A stretch of 64,000 bases of DNA. It comes from Clostridiales bacterium (lineage in GTDB: Bacteria > Bacillota > Clostridia > Oscillospirales > Oscillospiraceae). The stretch is from positions 56,662 to 120,661 of the forward strand of contig SFIY01000001.1 of NCBI GenBank assembly GCA_004555205.1. The letters run 5' to 3'. A program made the translations under genes and the position numbers. The notes under the pieces are model-generated. The model saw nothing but the letters and a program-made list of their open reading frames with translations. It was not told where the DNA came from and did no database searches. This document shows, one piece after another, positions 53,169 to 62,027 of this stretch. Position 1 is the stretch's first letter; every line of letters starts with the position of its first letter.

Positions 53169-53882
53169 TTATGCAAAGAAAGTAAATCTGGGATGCTCCC
53201 GATCCACCACGCCGGTTTCGACGGCAATACTGTCACCGAAGAAGCGGTGCAGCAGCGTCACAAACTCCTCCATCGCCTTATGCACTTCCTCGGCATTCAC
53301 ATCGGAGAAGCCGTCAATGGGAAACAGCACGGCTTTGGTTTCCTCGGTGATTTTGCCGCGCTCACTCTGCCGCCATGTCCAGCGGCGGGTGCGCACTTCG
53401 CTGCCTGAGGCATAGATGGCCTCGCCCACATCGGGCGTTTCCTCCTCCGTTTCTCCGAAGGCGATAAAGGTATCGCCCTCCCAGGCCAAACGCACTTCCA
53501 ATCCGTCGCTGATGGTATCCAGATCGTGCGCGCCGATGGGCAGATGGTATTTGATGGAGACGGCGTTGCCCAAATCCACAATGGGATTGATATGCGGGAA
53601 ACCCTTGCCCTTGGCGATGCGTGTCAGCAGGGCTTCGATAGAGCACAAAAACTTGTTGGGATTAATATCCAAGGCGCGGAACGCCTCACGATAGGGCACG
53701 ATGTCAGGCGTCTCCTTGGGCTTCTTTCCGGCAAAATACTGCTCGCAAACGGCAATATTCGCCTGCAGCATCTCCTCCAGCTCCGCGATGGGTTTGGTGT
53801 TGTCCAAACCGCGAACGGCCACAGCGCCAAAGTAAGCGTTGGGCATCCTGTCAAAGATTTCTTTTGCTACTTCATAGTACAT
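53169..53882 (-). CDS. B3/4 domain protein (free-standing PheRS beta editing-domain homologue)
   Basis: Protein of 237 residues consisting of a B3/B4 tRNA-binding/editing domain, as in the phenylalanyl-tRNA synthetase beta chain (COG3382). FRALDINPNKFLCSIEALLTRI and NPIVDLGNAVSIKYHLPIGAHDLD (each in two parts) match the family core. Free-standing versions may edit mischarged tRNA, but this is not established. ATG 53882 has AAAGGAG 9 nt upstream. It is 16 nt after the MBL gene. Confidence 0.88.
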   Translation of the reverse strand: MYYEVAKEIFDRMPNAYFGAVAVRGLDNTKPIAELEEMLQANIAVCEQYFAGKKPKETPDIVPYREAFRALDINPNKFLCSIEALLTRIAKGKGFPHINPIVDLGNAVSIKYHLPIGAHDLDTISDGLEVRLAWEGDTFIAFGETEEETPDVGEAIYASGSEVRTRRWTWRQSERGKITEETKAVLFPIDGFSDVNAEEVHKAMEEFVTLLHRFFGDSIAVETGVVDREHPRFTFFA

Positions 53883-53898
53883 AACCATCGCTCCTTTT

Positions 53899-54702
53899 TT
53901 ATCGAAGCTCCAGCGTATCGCCCACGCATACCTCCTCCACCGGAATACGCGCATGGATCGCGGCCCTGGCATGGAAAGACGTACAGTGACATGGACACAG
54001 GTGCTTCGGATTTTCTTTTTTCAAATAGTCTGCGGTTTTTTTCACGCGGGACGTCATCTCCAACAGGTGAAATCCGCCGATCACGCCGCCGATACGCTCC
54101 TCGCCGCACACTTTTTTGGCATAGTCAATGATGTTGCAGATACCGGCATGGCTGCAGCCGGTGATGATCCACAGGCCCTCCTCACCGCGATAGGCCAAAG
54201 CCGAATCGTCCGCCAGATCATCCGGCTGCCAGCTTACGCCGTCAAAGCGCTCGCCGATGGGTTCTTTTCCCTCAAACGCCACGGTGCGCGGAATCTCACC
54301 CAAATAGGTCAGGCGCTCACTAAGCTGCACCGGCCGGCGGGATAATTGCAGCGTGAAGCGCCTCGCCAGCTCCTCCCGCGAAAGGGGCATACCGATCATC
54401 AAACCGTCACAGCGCTTTGGCTCCAATACACCGGGATGGGCACAAATGGTAACCGGCCGCTCTGTTTCGGGGAAGTAGATAATTCCCCGCGTGTGGTCGT
54501 TATGGCCGTGGGAGAATACAATGGCCGTCAGCTTGGTCAGATCGATCCCCAGCTTTTCGGCATTGCGCAGGTACACATCGGAGTAGCCGGTATCGAACAA
54601 AACGCGCGTTTCGCCCTCCTCCAGATAGTAGCTCACACCCGGCTCGCCCAGATAATAAGCGTCAATCCGTGTGGTATTATCTGTCAAAACCGTCAGTTTC
54701 AT
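53899..54702 (-). CDS. MBL-fold metallohydrolase (DHPS-like)
   Basis: Metallo-beta-lactamase fold protein of 267 residues, close to the dihydropterin/RFA-P-synthase-like group (COG1237). Metal ligands are in FSHGHNDHTRGI, TGCSHAGICNIIDYA and GGFHLL, and the end has CPCHCTSFHARAAI. It forms a two-gene unit with the B3/4 protein downstream. The 198 nt upstream (54703-54900) are AT-rich with no gene. The reaction is unknown. Confidence 0.88.
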   Translation of the reverse strand: MKLTVLTDNTTRIDAYYLGEPGVSYYLEEGETRVLFDTGYSDVYLRNAEKLGIDLTKLTAIVFSHGHNDHTRGIIYFPETERPVTICAHPGVLEPKRCDGLMIGMPLSREELARRFTLQLSRRPVQLSERLTYLGEIPRTVAFEGKEPIGERFDGVSWQPDDLADDSALAYRGEEGLWIITGCSHAGICNIIDYAKKVCGEERIGGVIGGFHLLEMTSRVKKTADYLKKENPKHLCPCHCTSFHARAAIHARIPVEEVCVGDTLELR

Positions 54703-54900
54703 GATGCATTCTCCCTACCAACTGCTTTTATCTGCCCATTTCCCCCGCCAAATTTTCACACATTATAACGCAAATTATTTATCTGCGCAATAGTTTTTTA
54801 TACTCGCAAGGTATTTGTATATAAAAAGATCTCTGTGCGGCTGGATGCCTGTCATGAAAACGGCTCTGTCAGCGCGGAATAGCTTCCGGCAGGAAAAACA

Positions 54901-54928
54901 AGGGTGTGAGCCCAACGGCTCACACCCT
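54901..54928 (-). terminator. Terminator of the nucleoside kinase gene
   Basis: 12-bp perfect stem (AGGGTGTGAGCC with its complement), a 4-nt loop and a T-rich stretch on the minus strand, 23 nt past the stop. Confidence 0.9.
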
Positions 54929-54951
54929 TTCTCTGCGTCATTGTCAAAACC

Positions 54952-55878
54952 TTAGTATTCGTAGCAGCTTCCGCCCACAAATTCACGCACAATCGAATTG
55001 TGAGGAACGAACGGCGTCTTCAGCGGCGGTACGCCGTTAACGACCTTCATCAGATCCGTCAGTCCGTGCTCGGCCAGGAACTCCTCCGTCAATTCCTCAC
55101 GGAACTGGGGAATCTCATTGAGGTATTTGGCCAGAATACACGGTTCATAATCGTGAAATGTGTCGATATGAATGGCTGCATTATTCTTATGAGGCATGAT
55201 ATAGTTCACCTCACCCCGATCGACGCTCTCGGCACGGTTCACGGTGTCGCGCATGGAATGACCGCGCGTATTGAAGTCGCGGATCATACGGCGCGCCACA
55301 CGCAGCTGCTCCGGCCGCACGATTTTGTCGTCATTGGTGATAATACGGGTACGCGGCGCCACATATATGCCGTTAGCCGCCTCGCGGATCTTATCAAAAA
55401 TCAGCGGATTGAGCATATGGATACCCTCGGCAATGATGATGGCATCCTTATCGCCCTGCATTGTCCGGTATCCGCCGGTATTGCCGGTCTTGAAATCATA
55501 CCAGGGCACCTCTGCTTCCTTACCCTCCGCCAACCGGCTGATGCAGGAGATCAGGAGCTCCACATTGACGCAGTAGGGCGATTCCCAGTCGGTAGCCTCA
55601 GGGGGCCGCTGATCCAGCGGCAGGAAGAAGTTATCCATGCTCAACAGGCAGACCTTCACGCCAAGATTTTCCAAATACTCGCGCAGGCGCATGGCGGTCG
55701 TGGTTTTACCGGAACCGGAGGGGCCGGTCAGCGCCACAAAGGGCTTCTCTTTTTTACTGTTCAAAATCGTGGCAGCAGCGGCGCTGATCTTATCATGAAA
55801 GACCTCCTCACAGCGCAGCACAAACTGCGTTTCATTACGCATTGCATAGTTGATATTTTCCAAATCGATAACGCGCAC
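54952..55878 (-). CDS. Uridine kinase-like nucleoside kinase
   Basis: P-loop kinase of 308 residues from the uridine kinase/phosphoribulokinase family. Walker A is LTGPSGSGKTTTAMRL (GPSGSGKT at 52-59). LSMDNFFLPLDQRP and the EGIHMLNPLIFDKI segment are family marks. RRMIRDFNTRGHSMRDTV is the lid. Clostridial relatives often carry an N-terminal TGS/threonyl-tRNA-synthetase-like part that is missing here. The start is probably GTG 55878, with AAGGAGG 9 nt upstream. Confidence 0.88.
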   Translation of the reverse strand: MRVIDLENINYAMRNETQFVLRCEEVFHDKISAAAATILNSKKEKPFVALTGPSGSGKTTTAMRLREYLENLGVKVCLLSMDNFFLPLDQRPPEATDWESPYCVNVELLISCISRLAEGKEAEVPWYDFKTGNTGGYRTMQGDKDAIIIAEGIHMLNPLIFDKIREAANGIYVAPRTRIITNDDKIVRPEQLRVARRMIRDFNTRGHSMRDTVNRAESVDRGEVNYIMPHKNNAAIHIDTFHDYEPCILAKYLNEIPQFREELTEEFLAEHGLTDLMKVVNGVPPLKTPFVPHNSIVREFVGGSCYEY

Positions 55879-55903
55879 GAACAATATCCTCCTTATCGAA
55901 AAT

Positions 55904-55936
55904 AAAAAACCTGCCAATAGTATAGCAGGTTTTTTT
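55904..55936 (-). terminator. Terminator of the polysaccharide deacetylase gene
   Basis: Stem AAAAAACCTGC/GCAGGTTTTTT with a 10-nt loop and T run on the minus strand, 16 nt after the stop. Confidence 0.9.
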
Positions 55937-55951
55937 ATTAATAGCAACAAT

Positions 55952-57397
55952 TCAATTTGCAATACCGTGGTGGCAGGGTCTGGTTGCTTCCGTCAGCGCC
56001 AGCAGCTCATAGCCATGCGCCTTGGCATAGTTGATAATATCCTGCAGCGCATCAGCCGTGGTGGTTTTGTAGTTGGTATCGTGCATCAGCACCACATTAT
56101 TTCCCTCGCCCAAGAGGCCCTCTGTCACATTGCGGTAAATCTTCTCTCGCGCAATGTTGTTACCGTTTGCATCACCGCTGGAAATATTCCAATCGAAGTA
56201 GGCAAAGCCCTCCTGCTCCAGCCGTTTTGCCAACCGCGTCATGATGCCCCTATTATAATCAAGGCTTACGGTATTGGAGCTGCCGCCGGGGAAGCGCACC
56301 AATTTGGCGTCGTATCCAAAATCGGCCTTCAGCTTGTCCCGCAGACGATACACATTTTTCATAAAGGCCTCGTCGCTGGCATAGATCGTGGCATAATCGT
56401 GGGAATAGCCGTGAATACCGATGGTATGTCCTTCCCTGATGGCGCGTTCGATGGTCGCCTTATCGGCTTTGGAGTAATTCAGAATAAAAAATGTGGCTTT
56501 GGCATTGTTACTCTTAAGAATGTCCAGAATACGCGGTGTTACTTTGGAAGAAGGGCCGTCATCAAAGGTCAGATAAAGCCGCTTGCTGCTGCCCACATTG
56601 TCAGAGAAGACGTTGACAACACGCGTAGCGACACCCACATTGCCTGCCCTGTCCGCAACCTTGTAGGTCACGGTGTAGGATCCGGTCTTTTCCGTATTGA
56701 CCTGTCCGCTTACCGACACATGGTCTGTCAGATCGCCGTCCAAATCATCTTTCGCCGTGTAGCCGCTATCCGAAAAGGAATCGCCCACACTGATATATAC
56801 ATGTTCACTGCCTTTCAGTGTAATAACCGGCGCAACAATGTCCTTGATGGTCAGTTTACGCACAGCCGTGCTCTCATTCCCGGACCGGTCTTTTACATGG
56901 TAGGTCAGCGTGTATACATCGCCGCTATGCTCTTCCTTCACCGTTACGCCGCCGGTCAAGTCACCGTCATAGGCATCCGTTGCCTTATAGCCCGGCTCCT
57001 TGTATAACGCCCGGCTGGATACCGTCATTTCGGATTTCCCGTTCAGCTCCAAAGCCGGCGCTGTTGTGTCCGCAACCGTAACCAGACGTTGGGCGGAATA
57101 GGTGTGTTTTCCCTTCGTCACGGAGTAGGTAATCGTATATTCACCGATTTTATTGGTATCAACGGTTCCCTCTGTTACGATCTTGTCCGTCCAATCGTTT
57201 TTGCCTATACTGGCTGTGGCGCCTTTGTCCGTATAATCGGAAAACACTTCCAGATTGACTGTCTTGTCACCGATGAGTGTAATCTTCACCTGCGGCGAAA
57301 AAATAAAGCGTCCTTCTATCAGGCTCAAAGCTCCGATGATCAGGATCGCCAACGCCATCACGCCGCCTGCCAAATAAGCAATTATCTTTTTGTTCAT
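55952..57397 (-). CDS. Surface polysaccharide deacetylase with three Ig-like repeats
   Basis: Protein of 481 residues. Residues 6-29 form a membrane anchor. Three DUF5011-like beta-sandwich repeats follow (about 36-110, 112-188, 192-268), each with a DYTDKGATA- or GYKATDAYDGDLT-like start and a YTITYSV/YTVTYKVADRAGN-like end. The C-terminal NodB domain has YLTFDDGPSSKVT (metal Asp), HGYSHD (two metal His) and VRFPGGSSN. It should act outside the cell, most likely on N-acetylated peptidoglycan or chitin-like glycan. It is monocistronic. Confidence 0.94.
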   Translation of the reverse strand: MNKKIIAYLAGGVMALAILIIGALSLIEGRFIFSPQVKITLIGDKTVNLEVFSDYTDKGATASIGKNDWTDKIVTEGTVDTNKIGEYTITYSVTKGKHTYSAQRLVTVADTTAPALELNGKSEMTVSSRALYKEPGYKATDAYDGDLTGGVTVKEEHSGDVYTLTYHVKDRSGNESTAVRKLTIKDIVAPVITLKGSEHVYISVGDSFSDSGYTAKDDLDGDLTDHVSVSGQVNTEKTGSYTVTYKVADRAGNVGVATRVVNVFSDNVGSSKRLYLTFDDGPSSKVTPRILDILKSNNAKATFFILNYSKADKATIERAIREGHTIGIHGYSHDYATIYASDEAFMKNVYRLRDKLKADFGYDAKLVRFPGGSSNTVSLDYNRGIMTRLAKRLEQEGFAYFDWNISSGDANGNNIAREKIYRNVTEGLLGEGNNVVLMHDTNYKTTTADALQDIINYAKAHGYELLALTEATRPCHHGIAN

Positions 57398-57496
57398 TTG
57401 TTTGCTCCCACCTTCTGTCTTTCCTCGTTGTCCATTATACTTTCTCCCCTCCCGAAAGCAACAACAGCCCTATGACAATAGGTTACAAAACAGTAA

Positions 57497-57522
57497 AAGG
57501 CCAGTCCGAAGGGACTGGCCTT
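57497..57522 (-). terminator. Terminator of the enoate-reductase-type gene
   Basis: 11-bp stem AAGGCCAGTCC/GGACTGGCCTT with a 4-nt loop, followed by TTTTACTGTTTT on the minus strand, 15 nt after the stop. Confidence 0.9.
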
Positions 57523-57536
57523 CCATGCGATAAAAT

Positions 57537-59813
57537 TCAGATGCGAATTGCCAAATTGTAAGCCGCCTTGGTGGCCTGCCACATATTACCGGGCTTTTCG
57601 GTATTGTAGCTATCACCGATGTTGTGGATTTCCGGGGCAATATGCGCCATCTGCGCAGACAGGAAGGGCCGATCCTCTCCCTTGTTGCCGATGGCCATAA
57701 CCACCAGATCGGCCGGGATCTGCTCGATATACTCCTCATTGGTCATCTTGGGTGCCAGGGGATTCTCCACATTCTTGGGAATGATGGGTGCCCAAGTGCA
57801 GTAAGGATCGGGCACCGCCTTGGAGCGGTTGCGTGCGATGACCACATGACCGTCCTCAAAGCGCATCACGCGGGCGCAGTTGATCAATTCGCCGCCCTCG
57901 GCCTCGAAGTAGTGGATCAAATGACCGCGGTTGGCGGTGCAGGCGCCGTCCTCGAAGTGTTCCATCATCTCCACACAGGTGACCTTGCGCTGCTTCTCGG
58001 TTGCCAGCCAATACGCGGTTTCCAGACCCACGGCACCGCCGCCGACAACAACGATCTTCTTGTCGGTCTCAGCCAGTTCTTCGGGATGTGTCAGCAGCCA
58101 AGTGGCTTCGATATGGCGGGTTTCCTCCAGACCGGGGATGGGAGGCAGGCCTTCCTTGCTGCCGTTGGCAAACACAATTGCGTCATACTTCCCTTCCTTC
58201 AGCTTCTCGTTGGTCACTTCCGTCTTCAGCTTCACATTCACGCCCTTGGTTTTCTTGACCTGTGCGATCAGCCAATCCATGTAGTTGTGCAGCTCATACT
58301 TGCTCAGCGGTGCACCGGCAGCGTGCATCTTGCCGCCCATCCTGTCAGACTTTTCAAACACATCCACCTTGTGGCCACGCTGAGCAGCGGTAACGGCAAA
58401 GTTCAAGCCGGCACAGCCTGCGCCCACAACGGCGATCTTCTTCGGCGTTTCCGCTTTGTTGGGGACGGCGGGCAGCAGTTCTTCAAAACCGGTACGGGGG
58501 TTGACGGCACACTGAGGATGGCCGCCCTCGACAAATTCATTGACGCAGCCCTCCTGACAGCCGATACAAGGACGAATTTCCTCCACTCTGCCTGCATACG
58601 CCTTATTGCACCAGTCGGGATCGGCCAGAACGGGACGACCCAGCATAATCATATCTGCCTTACCGTCGCGCAGCGCCTTTTCCGCCAGGTCGGGATAACC
58701 CAGCTTACCCACGGCAACGATAGGCACATCCACGCCCACATTGGACTTTACGCCGCGAGCGGCAAAGTACTCCTTAGCCACCTTGGACACATCCAGGAAG
58801 CAGCCGGCAGGCATACCTGCAGGGGGATGCGGCAGCCACCAGTTATCGTAGCAGCCCAGGTCCACATCGAATATATCCACACCGGCCTTGACCAGGTTTT
58901 CCATGTAATGCAGGGTATCGGCGATGGAGCGTCCGTTCTTAAAGCCCTTCAGGCTCTTCACGGTGTTCATGCGCTCGCCGTATGTTTCGTTGAGCGCCAG
59001 ACTCAGATCGATGCGGTACATAATGGGATAGTAAGGGCCGACCTTCTTGCGTATGGCCTTAATCAGTTCAATGCCGAAACGCTGCCAATCGGCATACTTA
59101 CCGATCTTGCGGCGGTTGAATGCCGGGGAGGTCAGTTGATCCAGCAGATAGCCCTCATGGCCGTGCAGATACACGCCGTCCATCCCCATGACCTTGGCAT
59201 CCATGGAGGCCTGCGCGGCGTTCTTGATGATCTTGTCGCATTCCAAATCTGTCAGCGGACGGCAAGGCACATCAGGCAGATAGAAGTTGGGGTTGAACGA
59301 CGCGGACACGGGTAGCTGGAACTTGGTCAGCAGGCACTGGGGATTACCCACACGGCCCAGACCGGGCGTCAACTGAATGAAGATACGGCTGCCGCGTGCA
59401 TGCACACCCTGTGCCAGATCGCGCCAACCCATGAAGTTGGTACGGGTACCGTCGATACGGGGGAAGTAAGAGTAATTGCCCTTTTCCGTCACGGAGGCAT
59501 CAATATGATGGCTGATAGGGACCAGGCCGGTGGTCAGCAGACCGATACCACCCTCAGCACGGGCAAAGAAATACTGCAGCATCTTGTCGTTGGGTCGACC
59601 GGTTTCCTCGGCCATCTGGCAGTTGCCCATAGGTGCCATCACCAAACGGTTCTTCACTGTCAGCTTGTTGATCTGAATGGGGGAAAACAGCTCATGATAG
59701 GGATAAAGCTCCTTGGTCATACGAGCCGTACCGCCCTCGCGGTTTTCACAATCCGTGCGGACCCAGTTGCCAAAGCTATTGACCAATTGTTGTACTAAAA
59801 TATCCTTTTTCAA
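57537..59813 (-). CDS. Old-yellow-enzyme/enoate reductase-type FMN, Fe-S, FAD oxidoreductase
   Basis: Protein of 758 residues with the full 2,4-dienoyl-CoA reductase/enoate reductase/BaiCD layout. The FMN TIM barrel (about 36-400) includes ELFSPIQINKLTVKNRLVMA and GYLLDQLTSPAFNRR. A [4Fe-4S] site follows at Cys416, Cys419, Cys423 and Cys435. An FAD domain starts AVVGAGCAGL at 461, with a second Rossmann loop VVVGGGAVGLETAYWL near 590. Such enzymes reduce activated C=C bonds anaerobically. The start is probably TTG 59813 (GAGGG upstream); ATG codon 32 is an alternative. It is divergent from the CooC/dehydratase-like operon across 220 nt, suggesting a shared pathway. Confidence 0.92.
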   Translation of the reverse strand: MKKDILVQQLVNSFGNWVRTDCENREGGTARMTKELYPYHELFSPIQINKLTVKNRLVMAPMGNCQMAEETGRPNDKMLQYFFARAEGGIGLLTTGLVPISHHIDASVTEKGNYSYFPRIDGTRTNFMGWRDLAQGVHARGSRIFIQLTPGLGRVGNPQCLLTKFQLPVSASFNPNFYLPDVPCRPLTDLECDKIIKNAAQASMDAKVMGMDGVYLHGHEGYLLDQLTSPAFNRRKIGKYADWQRFGIELIKAIRKKVGPYYPIMYRIDLSLALNETYGERMNTVKSLKGFKNGRSIADTLHYMENLVKAGVDIFDVDLGCYDNWWLPHPPAGMPAGCFLDVSKVAKEYFAARGVKSNVGVDVPIVAVGKLGYPDLAEKALRDGKADMIMLGRPVLADPDWCNKAYAGRVEEIRPCIGCQEGCVNEFVEGGHPQCAVNPRTGFEELLPAVPNKAETPKKIAVVGAGCAGLNFAVTAAQRGHKVDVFEKSDRMGGKMHAAGAPLSKYELHNYMDWLIAQVKKTKGVNVKLKTEVTNEKLKEGKYDAIVFANGSKEGLPPIPGLEETRHIEATWLLTHPEELAETDKKIVVVGGGAVGLETAYWLATEKQRKVTCVEMMEHFEDGACTANRGHLIHYFEAEGGELINCARVMRFEDGHVVIARNRSKAVPDPYCTWAPIIPKNVENPLAPKMTNEEYIEQIPADLVVMAIGNKGEDRPFLSAQMAHIAPEIHNIGDSYNTEKPGNMWQATKAAYNLAIRI

Positions 59814-59868
59814 AAGATTGCCCTCACTTTCCGATTTTTTAAAAGCGGTCTGATGATTTGCTTTTTAA

Positions 59869-59897
59869 AGCATACCACATTTTCCTCTCATAATCAA
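59869..59897 (-). promoter_or_regulatory. Probable SigA promoter of the enoate-reductase-type gene
   Basis: TTGATT (59897-59892), 17 nt, TATGCT (59874-59869) on the minus strand. Confidence 0.6.
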
Positions 59898-59928
59898 CAA
59901 AAAGTGCCGTAAAATACAAATTATTTTA

Positions 59929-59957
59929 TTGCATATTGACCTATTTTATGCTAAGAT
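59929..59957 (+). promoter_or_regulatory. Probable SigA promoter of the CooC/dehydratase-like operon
   Basis: TTGCAT (59929-59934), 17 nt, TAAGAT (59952-59957). A second candidate, TTGACA at about 59982 with TACACG 17 nt on, is closer to the gene. The divergent promoters are only 32 nt apart (59898-59928). Confidence 0.6.
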
Positions 59958-60033
59958 GAAATAGATTAAATCATGTATTGATTGACAACACATTTTTCCG
60001 CTGTTACACGGATCAGAAAGGATGTGAAACGCT

Positions 60034-60798
60034 ATGGAACGGCAGACCAAGATTCTGGCTGTGGCCGGCAAAGGCGGTGTGGGAAAAACATCCATTTCCT
60101 CGGCATTTGTCCGCTTGCTGACGGAAGCATATCCGGATGCGCGTATCCTCGCCATTGACGCCGACCCCGCTGTGGGCTTGAGTACCGCTTTGGGCGTAGA
60201 GGTTCGTGAAACACTGGATGATATTCGCAAAAGCATCGTTGCAAGTGTAGAAGACGGAGCGCCCCGCGAAGCCATCGAATTGCTGAGTGAAGCGCGATAC
60301 CGCATTTTTGACACCATGGTAGAGCAGCAAAAGTTTTCCTTCCTGGCCATTGGCCGTCCGGAAAGCGCCGGCTGCTACTGCAAGGTCAACGCCTATTTGA
60401 AAGAAGTCATCAATCTTCTCAGCCACGATTTTGACTATGTCATCATTGACGGAGAGGCCGGCATTGAGCAGATCAATCGCCGCGTCATGGAGAAGGTCAC
60501 CCATCTGATACTCATCACCGACCCCAGCCGCAAAGGCACGCAGGTAATCGACACCATCAAAAAGGTGGCCGACGAGCTGGTCATGTATGACCGCTGCGGT
60601 GCCATTGTCAATCGTATCGGCGATGTTGAAATGATCCCCTACATCCGTATTGAAGGCACGGAGGTCCTGTCGTATATCGGAAGCGACAATAAACATGCCG
60701 CCAATGATATACAGGGTCTGAGTGTTTTTGATTTGCCTGCCGATGCGCCTGTCATCGCAGGTGCCCGCGAAGCCCTGCAGAAGTTAGAGATTCTTTAA
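60034..60798 (+). CDS. CooC-type metallochaperone ATPase
   Basis: MinD/Mrp-superfamily ATPase of 254 residues. The deviant Walker A is AGKGGVGKTS (12-20) with the signature lysine. The A' segment IDADPAVGLS follows. GRPESAGCYCKVN carries the CxC pair Cys114/Cys116 seen in CooC, where the dimer binds nickel to load CO dehydrogenase. VIIDGEAGIEQINRRV and ITDPSRKGTQVIDTI are also CooC-like, and differ from MinD. No CO dehydrogenase, acetyl-CoA synthase or hydrogenase is in view. Instead the gene heads an operon with dehydratase/benzoyl-CoA reductase-like subunits 32 nt downstream, so the cargo is probably for that enzyme. The metal is unknown. Confidence 0.88.
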   Translation: MERQTKILAVAGKGGVGKTSISSAFVRLLTEAYPDARILAIDADPAVGLSTALGVEVRETLDDIRKSIVASVEDGAPREAIELLSEARYRIFDTMVEQQKFSFLAIGRPESAGCYCKVNAYLKEVINLLSHDFDYVIIDGEAGIEQINRRVMEKVTHLILITDPSRKGTQVIDTIKKVADELVMYDRCGAIVNRIGDVEMIPYIRIEGTEVLSYIGSDNKHAANDIQGLSVFDLPADAPVIAGAREALQKLEIL

Positions 60799-60830
60799 GA
60801 TGTCAAAATATGAGGAGAGAGGTGTAATAC

Positions 60831-62027
60831 TTGAGAGATCTGAAGCATTTGATCTACTTTGAAAATCTGCTGGAAAACGCCGACAACGAGCTGGTGGAAA
60901 AGGCAAAAGCCGATGGCAAGCTGGCCATAGGCTATACCTGCTTCCATATACCCGAGGTCCTGCTCAATGTTGACAACTGCTTCTCCGTGCGCCTGCGCGC
61001 ACCGAGAACCGGCTCCATCGACATCGCCACCTATTACATGTCCAATTATACCTGCGAATTTGCCCGTGCTCTGACCGAGCGCGGTATTGAAGGCGGCTAT
61101 AATTTCCTGGACGGTCTGGCCGGTGTGGATGCCTGCTCGATGATGAACCGCTTTTATGAGCACTTCGAGCTGCTGAAGATGAACGAAAAGCCCCACTTCT
61201 TCGTCACGCACACCGATATGCCCTATAAGATTGAGGACTATACCGTGCGTCAGTATGTCAAGCAGATGCGTGTCCGCCTGCTGGACATCATGGAGAAGAG
61301 CTACGGCGTGGATACCTCCGATGCCGCCATCCGCAAAGCGGTGGCTGAGCATAATGAGGTTTGCCGTATCATCAGCGAGATCGGTGAGATGCGAAAGGCC
61401 GACAACCCCGTGATCACCGGTTATGAGTTCCACATACTGAATCTGGTTACCTATGCCTGCCCCAAGTATCTGATCCTCCCCTACCTGCGTGAAACGCTGG
61501 AAGAGCTGAAGACCCGCAAGAGCGATGAAAAGCCTGCATTCCGCGCAAGAGTTGCCGTAGTGGGCAGCGAGATTGACGATCCCAGCCTGACCAAGATGAT
61601 CGAAGATGCCGGTGCTCTGGTGGTGGCTGACCGCTTCTGCTATGGTTCCACGCCCGGCCGCGAGGTTATTGAGCTGAATGATGACGAGCCTGCTTTGGAT
61701 CAGATCTGCCGTCATTATATGGAGGTTTCCGAGTGCGCCCGTTACATCAGTGATGAGAAGGTTGCTCAGCGCCGTGCCACTGCCGACCGTCTGGCCCGTG
61801 AGTTCAAGGCCGACGGAATCATCTATGAGCAGATGAAGTATTGTGACTTCTGGGGCTTTGAGCGCGCTCTGGTCAGCCATGTGATGGCTGAGGAAAAGGG
61901 TTGGCCTGTGCTGAGTATCGACCGTCTGTATAATAACCGCGGTTCCGGCCAGCTTCGTACCCGTTTCCAGGCATTTGTGGAATCTCTTGAAATCAAACGC
62001 ATCCAGAAGAACGGAGGTGTCAAGTAA
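60831..62027 (+). CDS. 2-Hydroxyacyl-CoA dehydratase/benzoyl-CoA reductase-type subunit (small)
   Basis: HgdB/BcrC/BadD superfamily protein of 398 residues. Cluster-ligand candidates in family positions are Cys37 (IGYTCFHIPEVLL), Cys102 (VDACSMMNRFYE) and Cys338 (YEQMKYCDFWGFE). The end SIDRLYNNRGSGQLRTRFQA is the family's C-terminal signature. Members hold a [4Fe-4S] cluster that receives one very low-potential electron from an ATP-driven activator. The start is TTG 60831 with GGAGAGAGG upstream. Its stop shares one base with the next start (TAATG), so the two subunits are made together. The substrate is unknown. Confidence 0.88.
   Translation: MRDLKHLIYFENLLENADNELVEKAKADGKLAIGYTCFHIPEVLLNVDNCFSVRLRAPRTGSIDIATYYMSNYTCEFARALTERGIEGGYNFLDGLAGVDACSMMNRFYEHFELLKMNEKPHFFVTHTDMPYKIEDYTVRQYVKQMRVRLLDIMEKSYGVDTSDAAIRKAVAEHNEVCRIISEIGEMRKADNPVITGYEFHILNLVTYACPKYLILPYLRETLEELKTRKSDEKPAFRARVAVVGSEIDDPSLTKMIEDAGALVVADRFCYGSTPGREVIELNDDEPALDQICRHYMEVSECARYISDEKVAQRRATADRLAREFKADGIIYEQMKYCDFWGFERALVSHVMAEEKGWPVLSIDRLYNNRGSGQLRTRFQAFVESLEIKRIQKNGGVK

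Noticed and set aside
60034..60798. Reading the ATPase as MinD or ParA (division or partition)
   Set aside because: The CxC pair at 114/116 and the ESAGCYCKVN context fit CooC; no minC, minE or parB neighbour is present.
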